Made by a program: the position numbers and the translations under genes | Source of the DNA: Paenarthrobacter nitroguajacolicus JCM 14115 | GTDB taxonomy: Bacteria; Actinomycetota; Actinomycetes; Actinomycetales; Micrococcaceae | Direction: 5' to 3' | DNA: 64,000 nucleotides | NCBI GenBank assembly: GCA_001313365.1 | Contig: BBFS01000002.1 | Location: 1-64,000, forward strand | Part shown: positions 22,861-32,613 of the stretch, one piece after another | How the letters are laid out: the number at the start of each line of letters is the position of its first letter | How positions within the stretch are numbered: position 1 is the stretch's first letter | Notes under the pieces: generated by a model | What the model was told of the DNA's origin: nothing | Database searches by the model: none | The model's input: the letters and a program-made list of their open reading frames with translations, nothing else

Positions 22861-22870
22861 TACCGCACAT

Positions 22871-22917
22871 AGCAAAGCGCCTGCCGGCCCCGTCATGGGG
22901 CTGGCAGGCGCTTTGCT
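22871..22917. terminator. Strong bidirectional hairpin terminator
   Basis: A 21-bp stem with one G-T pair (22871-22891 with 22897-22917) and a five-base loop separates the plus-strand aldehyde dehydrogenase gene from the convergent minus-strand catabolic operon. Confidence 0.88.
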
Positions 22918-22952
22918 ATTGGTTCACGGAAGGGAGCCGCTGCAGGAGCAGG

Positions 22953-23498
22953 CTAACGGGAGAATTCGGTCGGCGGACTTTCGATCCAGTCGAGGTAGAT
23001 CGGGTCCTTCGGATACCAGGCTCCCCCCCAGTGCGAGACACGGGGGAACATTCACGACGTCCCAGTCCGAGTTGACCGGCCGTACATCGATCCAGTCCCA
23101 GATGCATGTGCGATGAAGGATCTTCCACACACCGTCGCGCTTCTCGCACAAGTCGCGGTAGCGGCCGGCTTGGAACATGGTCACTTCGGGATCTTTGAAC
23201 GGAACCACGCAGATGAACATGCTCTCGCGCTTGGCGCGGTCCCCGTCGATCTCGGACAGCACATTGGAAATGTGGTGGCTGCAGCTGTGGATTTTATCGT
23301 GCCAGGTCATGGCAGCATCCGCCCAGCCGTGGCCGTTTCCAACGTAGCTGCCGTGATCGTCGAATGAATCAGGCCAGTAGGTGGATCTCATCAGCTCGTG
23401 GTCGTGCCGGTCGGCGCCCCCCTCGCATACAGCATCAGGTTGTCGTGGAGGGCCTGCTTGTCATACAGCTCAGTCAATTGAGCATCTGTCAGGGACAT
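22953..23498 (-). CDS. SnoaL-like (NTF2-fold) protein, copy 1
   Basis: About 180 aa after repair, of the SnoaL-like alpha+beta cone fold (PF13577-like) found as small isomerases, dehydratases and hydroxylase partners. Landmarks: LTELYDKQALHDNLMLYARG, STYWPDSFDDHGSYVG, SHHISNVLSEIDGD and YRDLCEKRDGVWKILHRTCIWDW. The C terminus contains YPKDPIYLDW when the run near 23029 is shortened. It is clearly paralogous to the protein at 42.1-42.7 kb. Last gene of the operon that starts at 26.5 kb. Breaks near 23420 and 23029. Substrate unknown. Confidence 0.78.
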
Positions 23499-23646
23499 AA
23501 ATCCAGCTCTTTCTACTCACGCACCGGGCCCGCTTCTTTGCCGGCCCCCGCTTGGAACAACGCTACGAGCTGAAGCTGTAGGACAAATAGGTATTCCCGT
23601 GCCATGAGGTTATGAAACAGCGTCAATCATGGGCGGCCAGCGGTTT

Positions 23647-24367
23647 TTAGAACTTTCGCGCTCCAACCCGGACCGGTTCAACATTCTTCAACGCCTCGTT
23701 CAGCGCTCGGACGAAACGGGTCCTGCTGCGGATTCGAGCAGCTTCTCGTCCGGGGGTTGAGGGATCGGCCACGTACAGCCTGGTGTAGGCCGTGGTTTCC
23801 GGTTCGAAACGCCAACTCTCAGCCAGCGGACCGGCGTCCACAGTGTCGAAGCCAGTTGGTCAATGAGTCTGACTACCTTGGATTTCGCGGCGGCGTCATC
23901 TCCGGCAACCGGCAACGCGGACCGGTCAGGGGGGGAGCCTGTTGGACGCGCCAATTCGGGGGGGATGTGATGGGCCAGGATGTTGTTGAACGCTTTGGTC
24001 AGTCCTGCCCCCGGGAAGTGCCGAAGGACCAACTCGCTTGTGGTCAGTCGTTCCTCGTCCAGTTCAGCAACCCTTCCATCCCGGAACGGGTAGTAGTTGG
24101 ACGTGTCCAGTATCGCCTTGCCGGCGAGGAGCGAAGCAGGAATGGACGTGTGTGCCGTCAACGGTATGGACAACACGACGACGTCTCCGGCCTCGGCCGC
24201 CTGTTCAATGGAACCTGCGGACGCCAGGGGTCCCAACTCCGCCACTAGGCTGGCAAGACTCTCCGGCCGCGGGAATTAGCGAGTACTACAGGGACGCCAG
24301 CATTTACGGCCAGACGAGCGATTGCAGTGCCAATGTTGCCGCTGCCAATGATTCCTAGGGTGGACAT
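23647..24367 (-). CDS. NAD(P)-binding oxidoreductase, F420-dependent NADP reductase-like, copy 1
   Basis: The N-terminal Rossmann fold reads LGIIGSGNIGTAIARLA and VVLANSRGPES, then VVVLSIPL and AILDTSNYYPFRDG, the pattern of the PF03807 F420-dependent NADP reductase-like family. About 240 aa. Breaks near 24262, 23935 and 23858. One of three homologues in the window (others at 44.0-44.8 kb and at the right edge). Whether F420 or another partner is used cannot be read from sequence. The start overlaps the end of the Nudix gene by 13 bp. Confidence 0.75.
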
Positions 24368-25018
24368 ATGTATATTTTCCTCTGAGTGTGTGGTGGATGG
24401 GGGGGAACCTCGAACGTTTTGGCCCGTATTGGGCCCAGCACCGCATGAGCCGGTTGCGCAGCGACGACCTCAAGGTCATCTTTCCGGGACTTCTGGATCT
24501 CATCCTCCAGGAGGCCGCCCCCCCGGGTCATACGCCGAAGCGATAGCAGGGACGTGCCCTGTCGCATCGAGCACGTTGTCCAGCCAGACCACTCTGTTGG
24601 CGAATCGCTTGGCCTTGTGCGGAGCTGTCCACCGGTAGGCATCATTTTCCCAGTTGACCTTCAGCCGACGACGGGATGTCAAGGCAGTGAAAGTGTGAAT
24701 GAGCCATGGATTCCCCCCCAAACCGTCTGCCACCACCAGGTCCGGTCCCGGGAGGAGACGCAGGAGATCCTTGGGTTCCAGACCAGTTTCTTCAAACAGC
24801 TCCTCAAGGGTCTGCTGTTCGGGTGTGGCTCCGGCTTCCATAAAGCCGGTAATGCAATGCCAAAGGCCACTGTCGTGACCGAGGTTTCGGCTCCTTCTGA
24901 ACAGGGCAATTTTGTCCCGCCACTGGACGACGGCCGCTATCACGGTATGACCCGGTGGGATGTCGCGGGCAGCGTGAGAGGAAAAACCAACGCCGGACGC
25001 CGTTTCAATGGCGCTCAT
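24355..25018 (-). CDS. Nudix hydrolase
   Basis: About 220 aa. The Nudix box is visible as GFMEAGATPEQ...EELFEETGL. Two positions differ from the GX5EX7REUXEEXGU consensus: Ala for the first Glu and Glu for the Arg, while the metal-binding EE pair is kept. N-terminal IAAVVQWRDKIALFRRSRN resembles housecleaning or CoA/ADP-ribose-type Nudix proteins. Frame break at a C7 run near 24520; after repair it ends KIYICPP inside the next gene's start. Role in the operon unknown. Confidence 0.72.
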
Positions 25019-25053
25019 AACTTCCTTCCATCACTCCACCAGGGTCAGCATGG

Positions 25054-25599
25054 TTAGACGACGTCGATCGACTGAGCGTTAACAAGCTCGCGGAACTTGG
25101 CGCCGTGCCAAATGAGCGGTTCGTTGTCGCCGACTCCCAGCTTCTCAACTTCAAGGAGCGCCATCCAGTGGTCGCCGGCTTCTGACACCTCGTGGATCGA
25201 GCACTCAAGCCACAATGCCGCGTCTTCTATGAAGACGGCCCCCGTTCTCCCCCGACGTCGATTGCCACCTGCTCAAAACGTGCGGCGCGGTCCTTGCCTG
25301 CGAGCTTTCGGGTGAGATGTCCCTGACCCTTGCCAAAGATCGACACCCCCCCGAGTGAAGCTGCATCCTTAATTTGTTCCCAAGTCTCCGACGACTTCTG
25401 CACAGCTACGGCGACGAGACATGGTTCGAGCGACACTCCAACCATGAACGAAGATGCCACGAGTGCATGCTTCTCATCACCGGCTTCGACCGCGAGCACC
25501 GCAACACCGGAGGGAAACTGTGCAAAAGTGCTTCGTACCTTCAAAGGATCGTTGCCGAATGTACTGACCTTCGGCCTGGTCAAATATTTCTGGCTCATG
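25054..25599 (-). CDS. Flavin reductase-like protein, copy 1
   Basis: About 180 aa of the HpaC/flavin-reductase split-barrel family: FAQFPSGVAVLAVEAGD, ALVASSFMVGVSLEPCLVAVAVQ, and C-terminal LWLECSIHEVSEAGDHWMALLEVEKL with the HDAAL-like H-bond network. It would supply reduced FMN or FAD to a monooxygenase such as the luciferase-like enzyme at 48 kb. ATG at 25599. Break near 25245. In the operon driven by promoter module A. Confidence 0.82.
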
Positions 25600-25612
25600 G
25601 TTGGTCTTCCAG

Positions 25613-26372
25613 TTATGCAGCGGTCTGTCCACCGTCGATGGGGGGGAGAGCGATACCCGTAATGAACGAAGACTGGTCGCTCGCCAGGAAAAGAACAGCA
25701 TCCGCGATTTCTTCTGCGGTTCCGACGCGACGCAAGGGCACCATATTGATCAGATAGTCGGCTGCCGCGGGGGGGTTTTCCGCGAGAGCTTCCTCCATCA
25801 TTGGGGGGTCCTGATGGGGGGCCGGGGCAGATGGAGTTTGCCCGGATATTCTGCTCTGCATATTCAAGGGCGATAGTACGGGTCAGCCCGAGGAGCCCGG
25901 TCTTTGCGGCACTGTAACTGCCGTACAAAGGCGTACCCATCAGCGCAGCTGCCGAAGCCACGTTGACTATCGATCCACCGCCGCGCTGCGCCATGGCTGG
26001 AATGGCGTACTTCATCGTGAGGAATGCGCCCCGGAGATTCACGTTGATCATCTTGTCAAAGTCAGATTCCAACGCCTCATGGTGTTGCACCATTGGAGCA
26101 TTGGCACCTGCAATGTTGCAGAGAATGTCCAGTCCGCCAAACTCGCTGACAGCCAGGTCGACCATTGCCTTTGCATCTGCGGCCTTTGAGATGTCGGCTT
26201 GGATCGGCACCGTGCGTTCTCCGAGCTCCACAGCAGTTTTCTCTTGGGCTCCCGAGAAGTCTGCCAACACGATGTTGGCGCCGTGCTGATGAAACAGGCG
26301 GGCAGCCGCCAAACCCATGCCTGAGCCGGCACCGGTGATGATGGCGGTCTTGCCTTCGAGTACGTTGCTCAT
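25613..26372 (-). CDS. SDR dehydrogenase (first main gene of operon A)
   Basis: Classical SDR of ~250 aa: [49 protein letters not shown] with catalytic Ser-Tyr-Lys, and ending [13 protein letters not shown]...[12 protein letters not shown] at 26372 follows AAGGA; an ATG six bases earlier is possible. Breaks near 25800-25835 (G runs). It likely oxidises an alcohol or reduces a ketone of the pathway. Preceded by a 14-codon open frame and by AraC-type module A. Confidence 0.83.
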
Positions 26373-26415
26373 TGTCATTCCTTAATATCCGTGTGGTTTG
26401 TGGGTAGTCGCGGCC

Positions 26416-26460
26416 TTAGCGTCGACGGCCGGATGTGGGTACTGAACTCGGCAAGCTCAC
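26416..26460 (-). CDS. Possible 14-codon leader peptide
   Basis: The GTG at 26460 follows the same leader and ribosome site (AAAGGAGATCC) that starts genes at 28450, 36431 and 49945. It opens a 14-codon frame, VSLPSSVPTSGRRR, ending in TAA 43 bp before the SDR start. It could couple translation, be a remnant of a lost first gene, or be chance. No attenuator structure was recognised. Confidence 0.35.
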   Translation of the reverse strand: MSLPSSVPTSGRRR

Positions 26461-26582
26461 TGGATCTCCTTTGATGTCAGTGTGTCGGCTTTCGCTGCTA
26501 AGTCCGCCCACAATTAACGCTAAGAGCGGGTGGGTTTGCACCGGCATGGCCATCGGCGCCAACAAGGAAGGAAACTGCGCCA
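26461..26582 (-). promoter_or_regulatory. AraC-type promoter module A
   Basis: On the minus strand: half-site TGGCGCAGTTTCC starting at 26582, half-site TGGCG starting at 26561 (exactly 21 bp), a -10-like TAGCGT at 26522-26517 (39 bp from the proximal half-site), then the leader CACTGACATCAAAGGAGATCC. It drives SDR, flavin reductase, Nudix, NADP oxidoreductase and SnoaL genes. Best seen by alignment with modules B-E. Confidence 0.7.
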
Positions 26583-26724
26583 AAATACTTCCCCCCCCGT
26601 CTGCGCAAGCCAGGTGTGACAGTGTCCTGGGCGTCGCCAAATACATGGCAAGCAGGAACAAAAGAGCTCCCCCCCGGCAGCCGAACTGGATGACCAGCAC
26701 GGCTCCCGGGGAGCTGGCGGTGAC

Positions 26725-28450
26725 CTACTTCGCCGTGAGTACGGCGTCTCGGCTTCGGCCCTCAATCACGGTTTGTCCTGGATTGCCAGTTGATAAGCCC
26801 TTAGTAAAAACGAAGCCGCGGTAGTCGTCGGAGACAACTTCCTCCACTTTCTTGACGTACTTGTCAAAGCCACCGGCGTACGGGATGAAATAGCGCGAAC
26901 CGTCATATTTGTTGACGTGGACCATGTAGTTGTCCACGGCCCGGCGCAGTAGCGGCGCTGCAATCTCATTGCAGTGATCGCCCCCACTCCCGCTCCGCCT
27001 CCAAACTCGCCTCAATGCGTGTGGCGTCCTTCTTTTCGGCATGCGCAATGATGTCCGCCACAAAATCGACGTGCTGGTTATTTCCCACGAAGAAGTTTGC
27101 CAGCACACTTGGACTTTGTGCGCCGGTGAGCATAAACAGGTTCGGGAATCCATGGGTCATGACACCCAAATGGGTCTGCGGCTTGTGCTTCCACCGGTCG
27201 CTCGGCTGCTGACCGAATTCGTTTCGGACGTTGGCCTGGTCCAAGGCGCCCGTAAAGGCCTCGAACCCTAGGGCGAAGACGATCAGGTCAACTTCATACT
27301 CGTTGTTTCGGGTTTTGATCCCGGTCTTGGTGATCTGTTCGATAGGTTCACTTCTCAAGTCAACGAGGCTGACATTGCTCTGATTGAAGATCGGGTAATA
27401 GCCGGTGTCAATGCACAGGCGTCGGATGCCGATCGGGTAGGACGTGGGCATCAGCTTCTCAGCGGTCGCGGGATCATCGATCATGTCGCGGATCTTGCCG
27501 CGGACGAATTCTGCGACGACGTTGTTGACGTCGATGTCCGTCCCCTGGTCGGAGAAAGTTCCCAAGAGTGTCTGGCCCCCCCGAACGCCCATCTGGATTC
27601 GAGAATCTGCTGCTGCTGCTCCTCGGAGAAGTCTGAGGCCTTGCCCGCAAAACCCTGCATGACATAGCCGACCGGAGAGTTGTACGACTCATCGCGCAGT
27701 TGCAGAACCTTCTTATTGAGGCGCGCTTCTTCCGCGTGTCCGCAGGCCCATTGTGTGCAGGAATTGAGTAGTTCGGGGGGGTCCGCTGCAGGACATGGAG
27801 TTGCCCGGCAGTCTTTGCGATCTCCGTGGCAGCCTGCACACCCGACGATCCCGTTCCGATGAGTGCCACGCGCTTGCCGGCGATTTCGACGGGTGTTTGG
27901 GGGGGCCAGTGTGCGGTCTGATACCACTCTCCCCCGAAGTCATCGAGTCCCGGGAAATCCGGCTTACGCGGCTTGGAAAGCTGTCCGGTTGCCATCACCA
28001 GGTAGCGCGCCCATACCGTGCGGCCAGTATTGGTCTTGATGAGGTACTTGTTCTCGTGGGGGGGCTGCCAGTCGGCGGATGTCACCCACGTGCTCAGCGA
28101 GAGGTTACGGCGCACATCGAGGCGGTCCGCCACATAGTTGAGGTACCGCAGAATCTCGGGCTGTGCGGCGTATCGCTCACTCCAATCCCAACCCGCGTAA
28201 AGCTCAGGGTCAAACATGAAGGCATAGCTGTGGCTTTCCAGGTCGACGCGGGCACCCGGATATGCGTTGTGATACCAGACGCCCCCGACACCGTCGCTCC
28301 TTCGAAGCCGTGTACGTCGTGGCCCAGATCAGCGAATCGGTGAAGGGCATAAATGCCGCCCATTCCCGCGCCGATCACGACGACGGAATATTCTTCCGTC
28401 TCGCCTGTGGGGGGGTTCTGGATGCGATTTCCTACTTTAGATAAACCCAC
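26725..28450 (-). CDS. Flavin-containing Baeyer-Villiger-type monooxygenase
   Basis: Repaired ~570-aa FAD/NADPH enzyme inserting oxygen next to a ketone. It has FAD motif VVVIGAGMGGIYALHRF, GSWYHNAYPGARVD-like sequence after ASG, ATGQLSKPRKPDFPG, NADPH motif ALIGTGSSGVQAATEIA, and DLIVFALGFEAFTG. The family fingerprint FxGxxxHxxxWP appears as FGGEWYQTAHWP, Gln in place of His. GTG start at 28450 directly follows the shared leader. Breaks near 28275, 27775, 27742, 27578 and 26980. It is a single-gene unit under module B and would convert a cyclic ketone to a lactone or a linear ketone to an ester. Confidence 0.87.
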
Positions 28451-28572
28451 CGGATCTCCTTTGATGTCAGTGCGTCGCTTCTGCGCCGATCCTTGTTCAC
28501 AAATAACGCTAAGAGCCGCCGGGGGTTGGACCGGCACGGCAATAGATGCCAATAAGGCGGGAAAATGCGTCA
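28451..28572 (-). promoter_or_regulatory. AraC-type promoter module B
   Basis: Half-sites TGACG (from 28572) and TGGCA (from 28551) lie 21 bp apart. The -10-like TAGCGT is at 28511-28506, and the leader CACTGACATCAAAGGAGATCC ends at the GTG of the monooxygenase. The distance to the -10 box is 40 rather than 39, with a G5 run in between that may carry one surplus G. Confidence 0.7.
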
Positions 28573-28597
28573 GCTGTTCATCTGGTCCACGAATGGG

Positions 28598-29762
28598 TCA
28601 GACGATCCGGGCCTCGGCCAGCGAGACGATCGCAACAGCACTCGTCGATTCCACGCCCAGCTGGTTCATGGCCTTCACTGTGACCTCGGCGCATGCTCCA
28701 AGATGCTCATCGCGGAACGTTCGGGTGACCTCGCCTCCGATCCACTGGGTGTCGCCGAAGACGCCCGGCTGCTTTATTCGTACAGAAAGCGAGACGAGAT
28801 CCGCGTCGTCCCCCCCATCCAGTTGGTCACGCAGTGTGCCATCCACGACACCCGCTGGTTGCCGTTGTCGTATGCGCCCGGCATACCGATGGCGTGCGCC
28901 ATCGCAGCATCCTGGTGCCCCCCCAGGCTGGGGGAAGGGCTCGGAAAGGAAGTGCTCAGAACCCAGGTTTGTTGGCGCGCTTGGGTCCCCCGTTCCGCAC
29001 CCGCTCCTGCTGCCGAACGCGGGTCTCAACGCCGCGATAGCCTGCGGTACCGATTGCCCCCCCGGCATAGTATGCGGTCATGGTGATGAGGTCGAGCGGA
29101 CCTTTGACTACCTGCGGTAAAACGTCGCCAACGGACACTGTCTCTGCAAAGCGAGTGCGCTGGCCACGGATCTCCTCGGCTAAGATCGCGGCGCGAATCT
29201 GTTCCTTCTCCTCGTCAGTGTAGACATGGGGGTCCCGAGGCTCGTGCATACGCTGCCCCTCGGAGCTTCGAGCCACACAGACGATTGTGTTGCGAACGAT
29301 TCCCACAAGCTCCTCGCCAACAAAGTAGTCAGTCCGCCCCCACCTGCTCCACCAAGCGGCCGGAGCGGCGGCCCACACGTTCACGAACATCTTCGACGAA
29401 GGCTCGGGCACGGACACGCTCACCCAGGCGGATCGGCCGGCGGAAGTCGAGGTCGGCACCCAGGTGTATAGCTTGGATGCCCTCTGACATTCCCATCGCA
29501 ACTTCGGCGTCGCACACGGAGTAAAGGAATGTAGGGGGTGCGATCCTCGTGCCGTAACGCGTTGCCTGCGCGTACGAATCCGACAACCACAGTGGGTTCT
29601 CATCCCCCCCAATCCCCCCCCAGCGTAGTGCCGAATTGAGTCGGTGCTGGCCTCCTCGTTCCATTGGACAACAACGGCTGACTGGCCGATGAAGCTCTTC
29701 ATGTAGGCGACGTCGTCATCGGTGATCTGCCGGGCAGGTACAACGGTCGTGGCCGTGTTCAT
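28598..29762 (-). CDS. MaoC-like acyl dehydratase (double hotdog)
   Basis: About 385 aa. The N-terminal FAS1-type half has IRHYA, GDENPLWLSDSYA and TRIAPPTFLYSVCDA. The C-terminal half includes YYAGAIGTAGYRGV, HQDAAMAHAIGMPGAYDNG and VTVKAMNQLG. Such proteins hydrate or dehydrate enoyl-CoA. Breaks at C/G runs near 29607-29626, 29060, 28920 and 28812. ATG at 29762 overlaps the TGA of the CoA-ligase gene (ATGA). Third gene of the VOC-ligase-MaoC operon. Confidence 0.8.
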
Positions 29763-31900
29763 GGTGTTGCTCCTGGCCTGGGGGTGTAAACCGACACGAC
29801 GGCATCGACGACGGTGACGGTAGCTGATGTCGGGTCGGCAAGGATCGGATTGAACTCGAACTCGTGGATGTTCCCGCGCTGTTCCGCCCAAGCAAGAATG
29901 TCCATCACCGTAGTGGTCAGCGTGTCGAGGGTCTTCTCGCTGCCCTCACCCCCCCGAAGACTGGAGCCACCACGCGCGAATCGCCAATGGCTTGACGGAC
30001 TTCCGGCCGGGACACTGGCAGCGGGAGGATGCTGATGTCGTCAAGCGCCTCCGTCATCCCGCCTCCCGCGCCGATGACCAGGACTGGACCGAACTCTGGA
30101 TCGCGACGCAGTCCCACCAGGACTTCGGTCTTCCCTGGAGCCATCGCTTGGACAGAGATGGTCGCGGCCTCCCCTTGAATGGATGCGAGCTGGGACCTGC
30201 GGCGCGGCGCCGTCTGAATCCTTGACGCCGATGAAAACGCCTCCGACGTCTGCCTTGTGAAGGATTTCTGCATCATCAATCTTGATGGCTACGGGGGGGA
30301 AGCCGACCTCCTCGGCAGCCCGCACGACGTCGTCAACATCGCGGACGGCGCGGCTTGCCGGTACAGGAACGCCGGACTTCGCTAGCGATTCGGCCGCCTC
30401 CCGCCACGTCAGGTTGCACGTCACGCCGGTTGTCACACTCTTCAGCATCTCCCCCCCACCAGATCGCCGCGCTTGGCACGCGTGCTCTGGACCCGCGCCC
30501 AGGAGGCGGCGGCCGAAATGGCATCCAGAGCCCGCCCGGCTGTAGGAAGGGACAGGACACCTGCCTTGCGCAGGATTCCGGCCTGGTCTGCCGTAACCCG
30601 GTCGTCCTCCGACAGAGGGACCACCATGAGGCGCACTCCCGCTGGGATGGTCATCGCAGCGATACCGGCCGCCAGCTCATCGAAGTCGTGCGCAAGCCGG
30701 GTGGCCGTGACAATCACCCAACCGCCCGGCGTCGTGGTGAGAACCTGCCCCACAATCCGAAGGTAATCGGCGGTTGTTGACTGTACGCCGACGTCGATCG
30801 GATTGCCGAGGTGATTGCTGCCCACGGCCTCGCCTATCGAGCGAAGAGCTGCCGGGTCAAGATCGCGGAACGTCAGGCCGCGGTCGTCGGCGAGGTCATT
30901 CCAAAGCCCTACCTGCGCCGGAGGTGGTGACGACGGTCAGCTCCTGCTCGCGGTCGGAAAGCCGCCCATGGAAGACGTCGAATGTCTCGGCCAGATCAAG
31001 GAGTTCCTCCGGCGAGGTGCACACCATCCCGAAACGGTGGCGGAGGACGCTCAAAGCGACGCGACCGCTGCCGGCAAGCTTGCCGGTATGGGACTGGGCG
31101 CTCATGGCTCCTCGGGTGGACCGCCCCAGCTTCAGGACGATGACCGGGATACCGCGGTCCCCCCCTGCCGCAGTTGCTGCGGCCTCCAGGTCATCGTTCG
31201 CGCTGAAGCTCTCTACGATGCATGAGAGGACATGCGTGTCCGGATCCGCGCCCAGCCACTGCGCCCAGTCGGTAAAGCCCGTAGAGATCTCATTTCCGGA
31301 GCTCGCCCAAGCGCTCAACCCGCTCGCACCGCGTGCGGCGAGGGACTGCATGAGGGCATTTCCCAGTCCCCCCGCTTTGGCTGAAAAGCGCCACGTGACC
31401 GGTCGGGATCGCGTTGCGTTGCAGGACCGATGAGAAGGTTGCAGTCAGCGACCGGCCCACGTGCATGAAGCCGATGCAGTTCGGGCCAATGAGTCGCGTG
31501 GTGCCTTGGCCAATTCCGCACGGATACGCTCGTCACGGTCATGCCGCCCGGTTTCGCCGAAGCCGGCTGCAAACGCGACAGCGAAGGGGGACGCCGAGCG
31601 CAACGCATTCACGAAGATCTTCGATGACCCTGTCGGCGGGTCCTACCAAGACGGCAACGTCAGGTACTTCGGGGAGATCAGAAAGTGTCTCTACAGTGGG
31701 GGGACACCGAGCACTTCCTTGTGCACGCTGCTGACAGCGTAGTACCGCCCTTCGAACCCTAGGCGGGAGAGGTAATCGAGTGTCCGTCCTGAGGTTTTCC
31801 ACGGGTCCCGGGAGGGGGGGCCGACCACGGCCACGCTCTCTGCCTTCAGTGGGTTGTCAATACGCACGGGGGGGCTCACAACGGCTTTACTGTCCAACAC
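29759..31900 (-). CDS. Acyl-CoA synthetase, ADP-forming family (acetate-CoA ligase-like)
   Basis: Repaired ~710-aa protein. The N-terminal CoA-binding domain has VAVVGPP and VAVLVGPADRVIEDL. The succinyl-CoA-ligase-like domain has LIGPNCIGFMH, VALFSQSGGLG, the phospho-His-type region and SHTGKLAGS. The C-terminal ATP-grasp domain has VAIKIDDAEILHKADVGGV and FGPVLVIGAGGGMTEAL. It activates a carboxylate to CoA with ATP giving ADP. The GTG start at 31900 abuts the VOC stop (TAAGTG), with GGAGGA inside the VOC end. Breaks near 31815, 31705, 31588, 31372, 30925, 30452, 30210 and 29950. Confidence 0.83.
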
Positions 31901-32512
31901 TTAAATTCCTCCAGTCCGTCGCACGGTCCCAGGCCTGCGGGTGGCTGGGATCTCTATTGCCTCGACCACCACGCCGAGATCACGATCGGTGTCAAAGTAG
32001 GCGAATCCGCCGTCACCCTCCTGCCCATAACCGCGCGCGGTTTGTGTAATGCGGTAACCGGACTTTTCCATAAGCGAGATTGCCGCATCCAGGTTCTCAA
32101 CGAAAACACCCAGGTGGTGTAGTCCGCTGTGGCCCTGCTCGATGAAATCGTGGTAGATGCTGGGGGGGCCGGCCAAAGGCTGAATCAGCTCAACCTGCGG
32201 ATTGGCTCCGCCCATGGCAAGGCGCATGGCGAAAGTACCTTCCTCGTCGCCATAGCGGGACCACGGCATGAACTCCTTGTCGTAGCGGTAGGAATTCCAC
32301 TCTTCGATGCCGAAGGCTCGTCCATACAGATCGATGGCTTGGTCGAGGTCCTCCACGAGGATGCCGATCTGCCCCCCCACGCTTCCGATGGGAATTGCAC
32401 CTTCGATACCCCCCCGTGTTAGGGGGGGCATGTCTGCGGCTTCCCTCATATCAGCAGCTCCGGCATCGTCGCCGTTTCCACCTAATTCTCTTGTTGTGAT
32501 AGTAGCTTTCAT
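31901..32512 (-). CDS. VOC (glyoxalase/epimerase-fold) protein
   Basis: Intact ~203-aa protein with paired beta-alpha-beta-beta-beta modules: VGGQIGILVEDLDQAIDLYGRAFG, then QVELIQP, GLHHLGVFVENLDAAISLMEK and a final strand with GVVVEAIEIP. Candidate metal ligands are Gln, Glu, His and Glu, similar to methylmalonyl-CoA epimerase-type VOC enzymes. C7/G7 runs add residues without breaking the frame. First gene of an operon with the CoA ligase and MaoC protein, divergent from the IclR gene. An epimerase or isomerase step on a CoA-bound acid is plausible. Confidence 0.78.
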   Translation of the reverse strand: MKATITTRELGGNGDDAGAADMREAADMPPLTRGGIEGAIPIGSVGGQIGILVEDLDQAIDLYGRAFGIEEWNSYRYDKEFMPWSRYGDEEGTFAMRLAMGGANPQVELIQPLAGPPSIYHDFIEQGHSGLHHLGVFVENLDAAISLMEKSGYRITQTARGYGQEGDGGFAYFDTDRDLGVVVEAIEIPATRRPGTVRRTGGI

Positions 32513-32613
32513 AATGTAATAACTACGCTTCCTTCATCTTGCTGTCAATGGATATTCGTTCGTGAGACGATGTGAAGCTGGTCCTTCTTTCGCCATGTGC
32601 GTATGATTTCCGC
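32513..32613. promoter_or_regulatory. Divergent VOC/IclR promoter region
   Basis: About 100 bp between the VOC start (32512) and the IclR start (32614), locally AT-rich (TAATGTAATAACTAC near 32515). IclR proteins usually bind such gaps, so autoregulation and control of the VOC-ligase-MaoC operon are likely. No clean palindrome was identified. Confidence 0.4.

Noticed and set aside
28956..29891. Single long minus-strand frame spanning the ligase end and MaoC start
   Set aside because: It changes character midway; the ligase ends and MaoC starts at an ATGA overlap, so the frame is a by-product of run errors.
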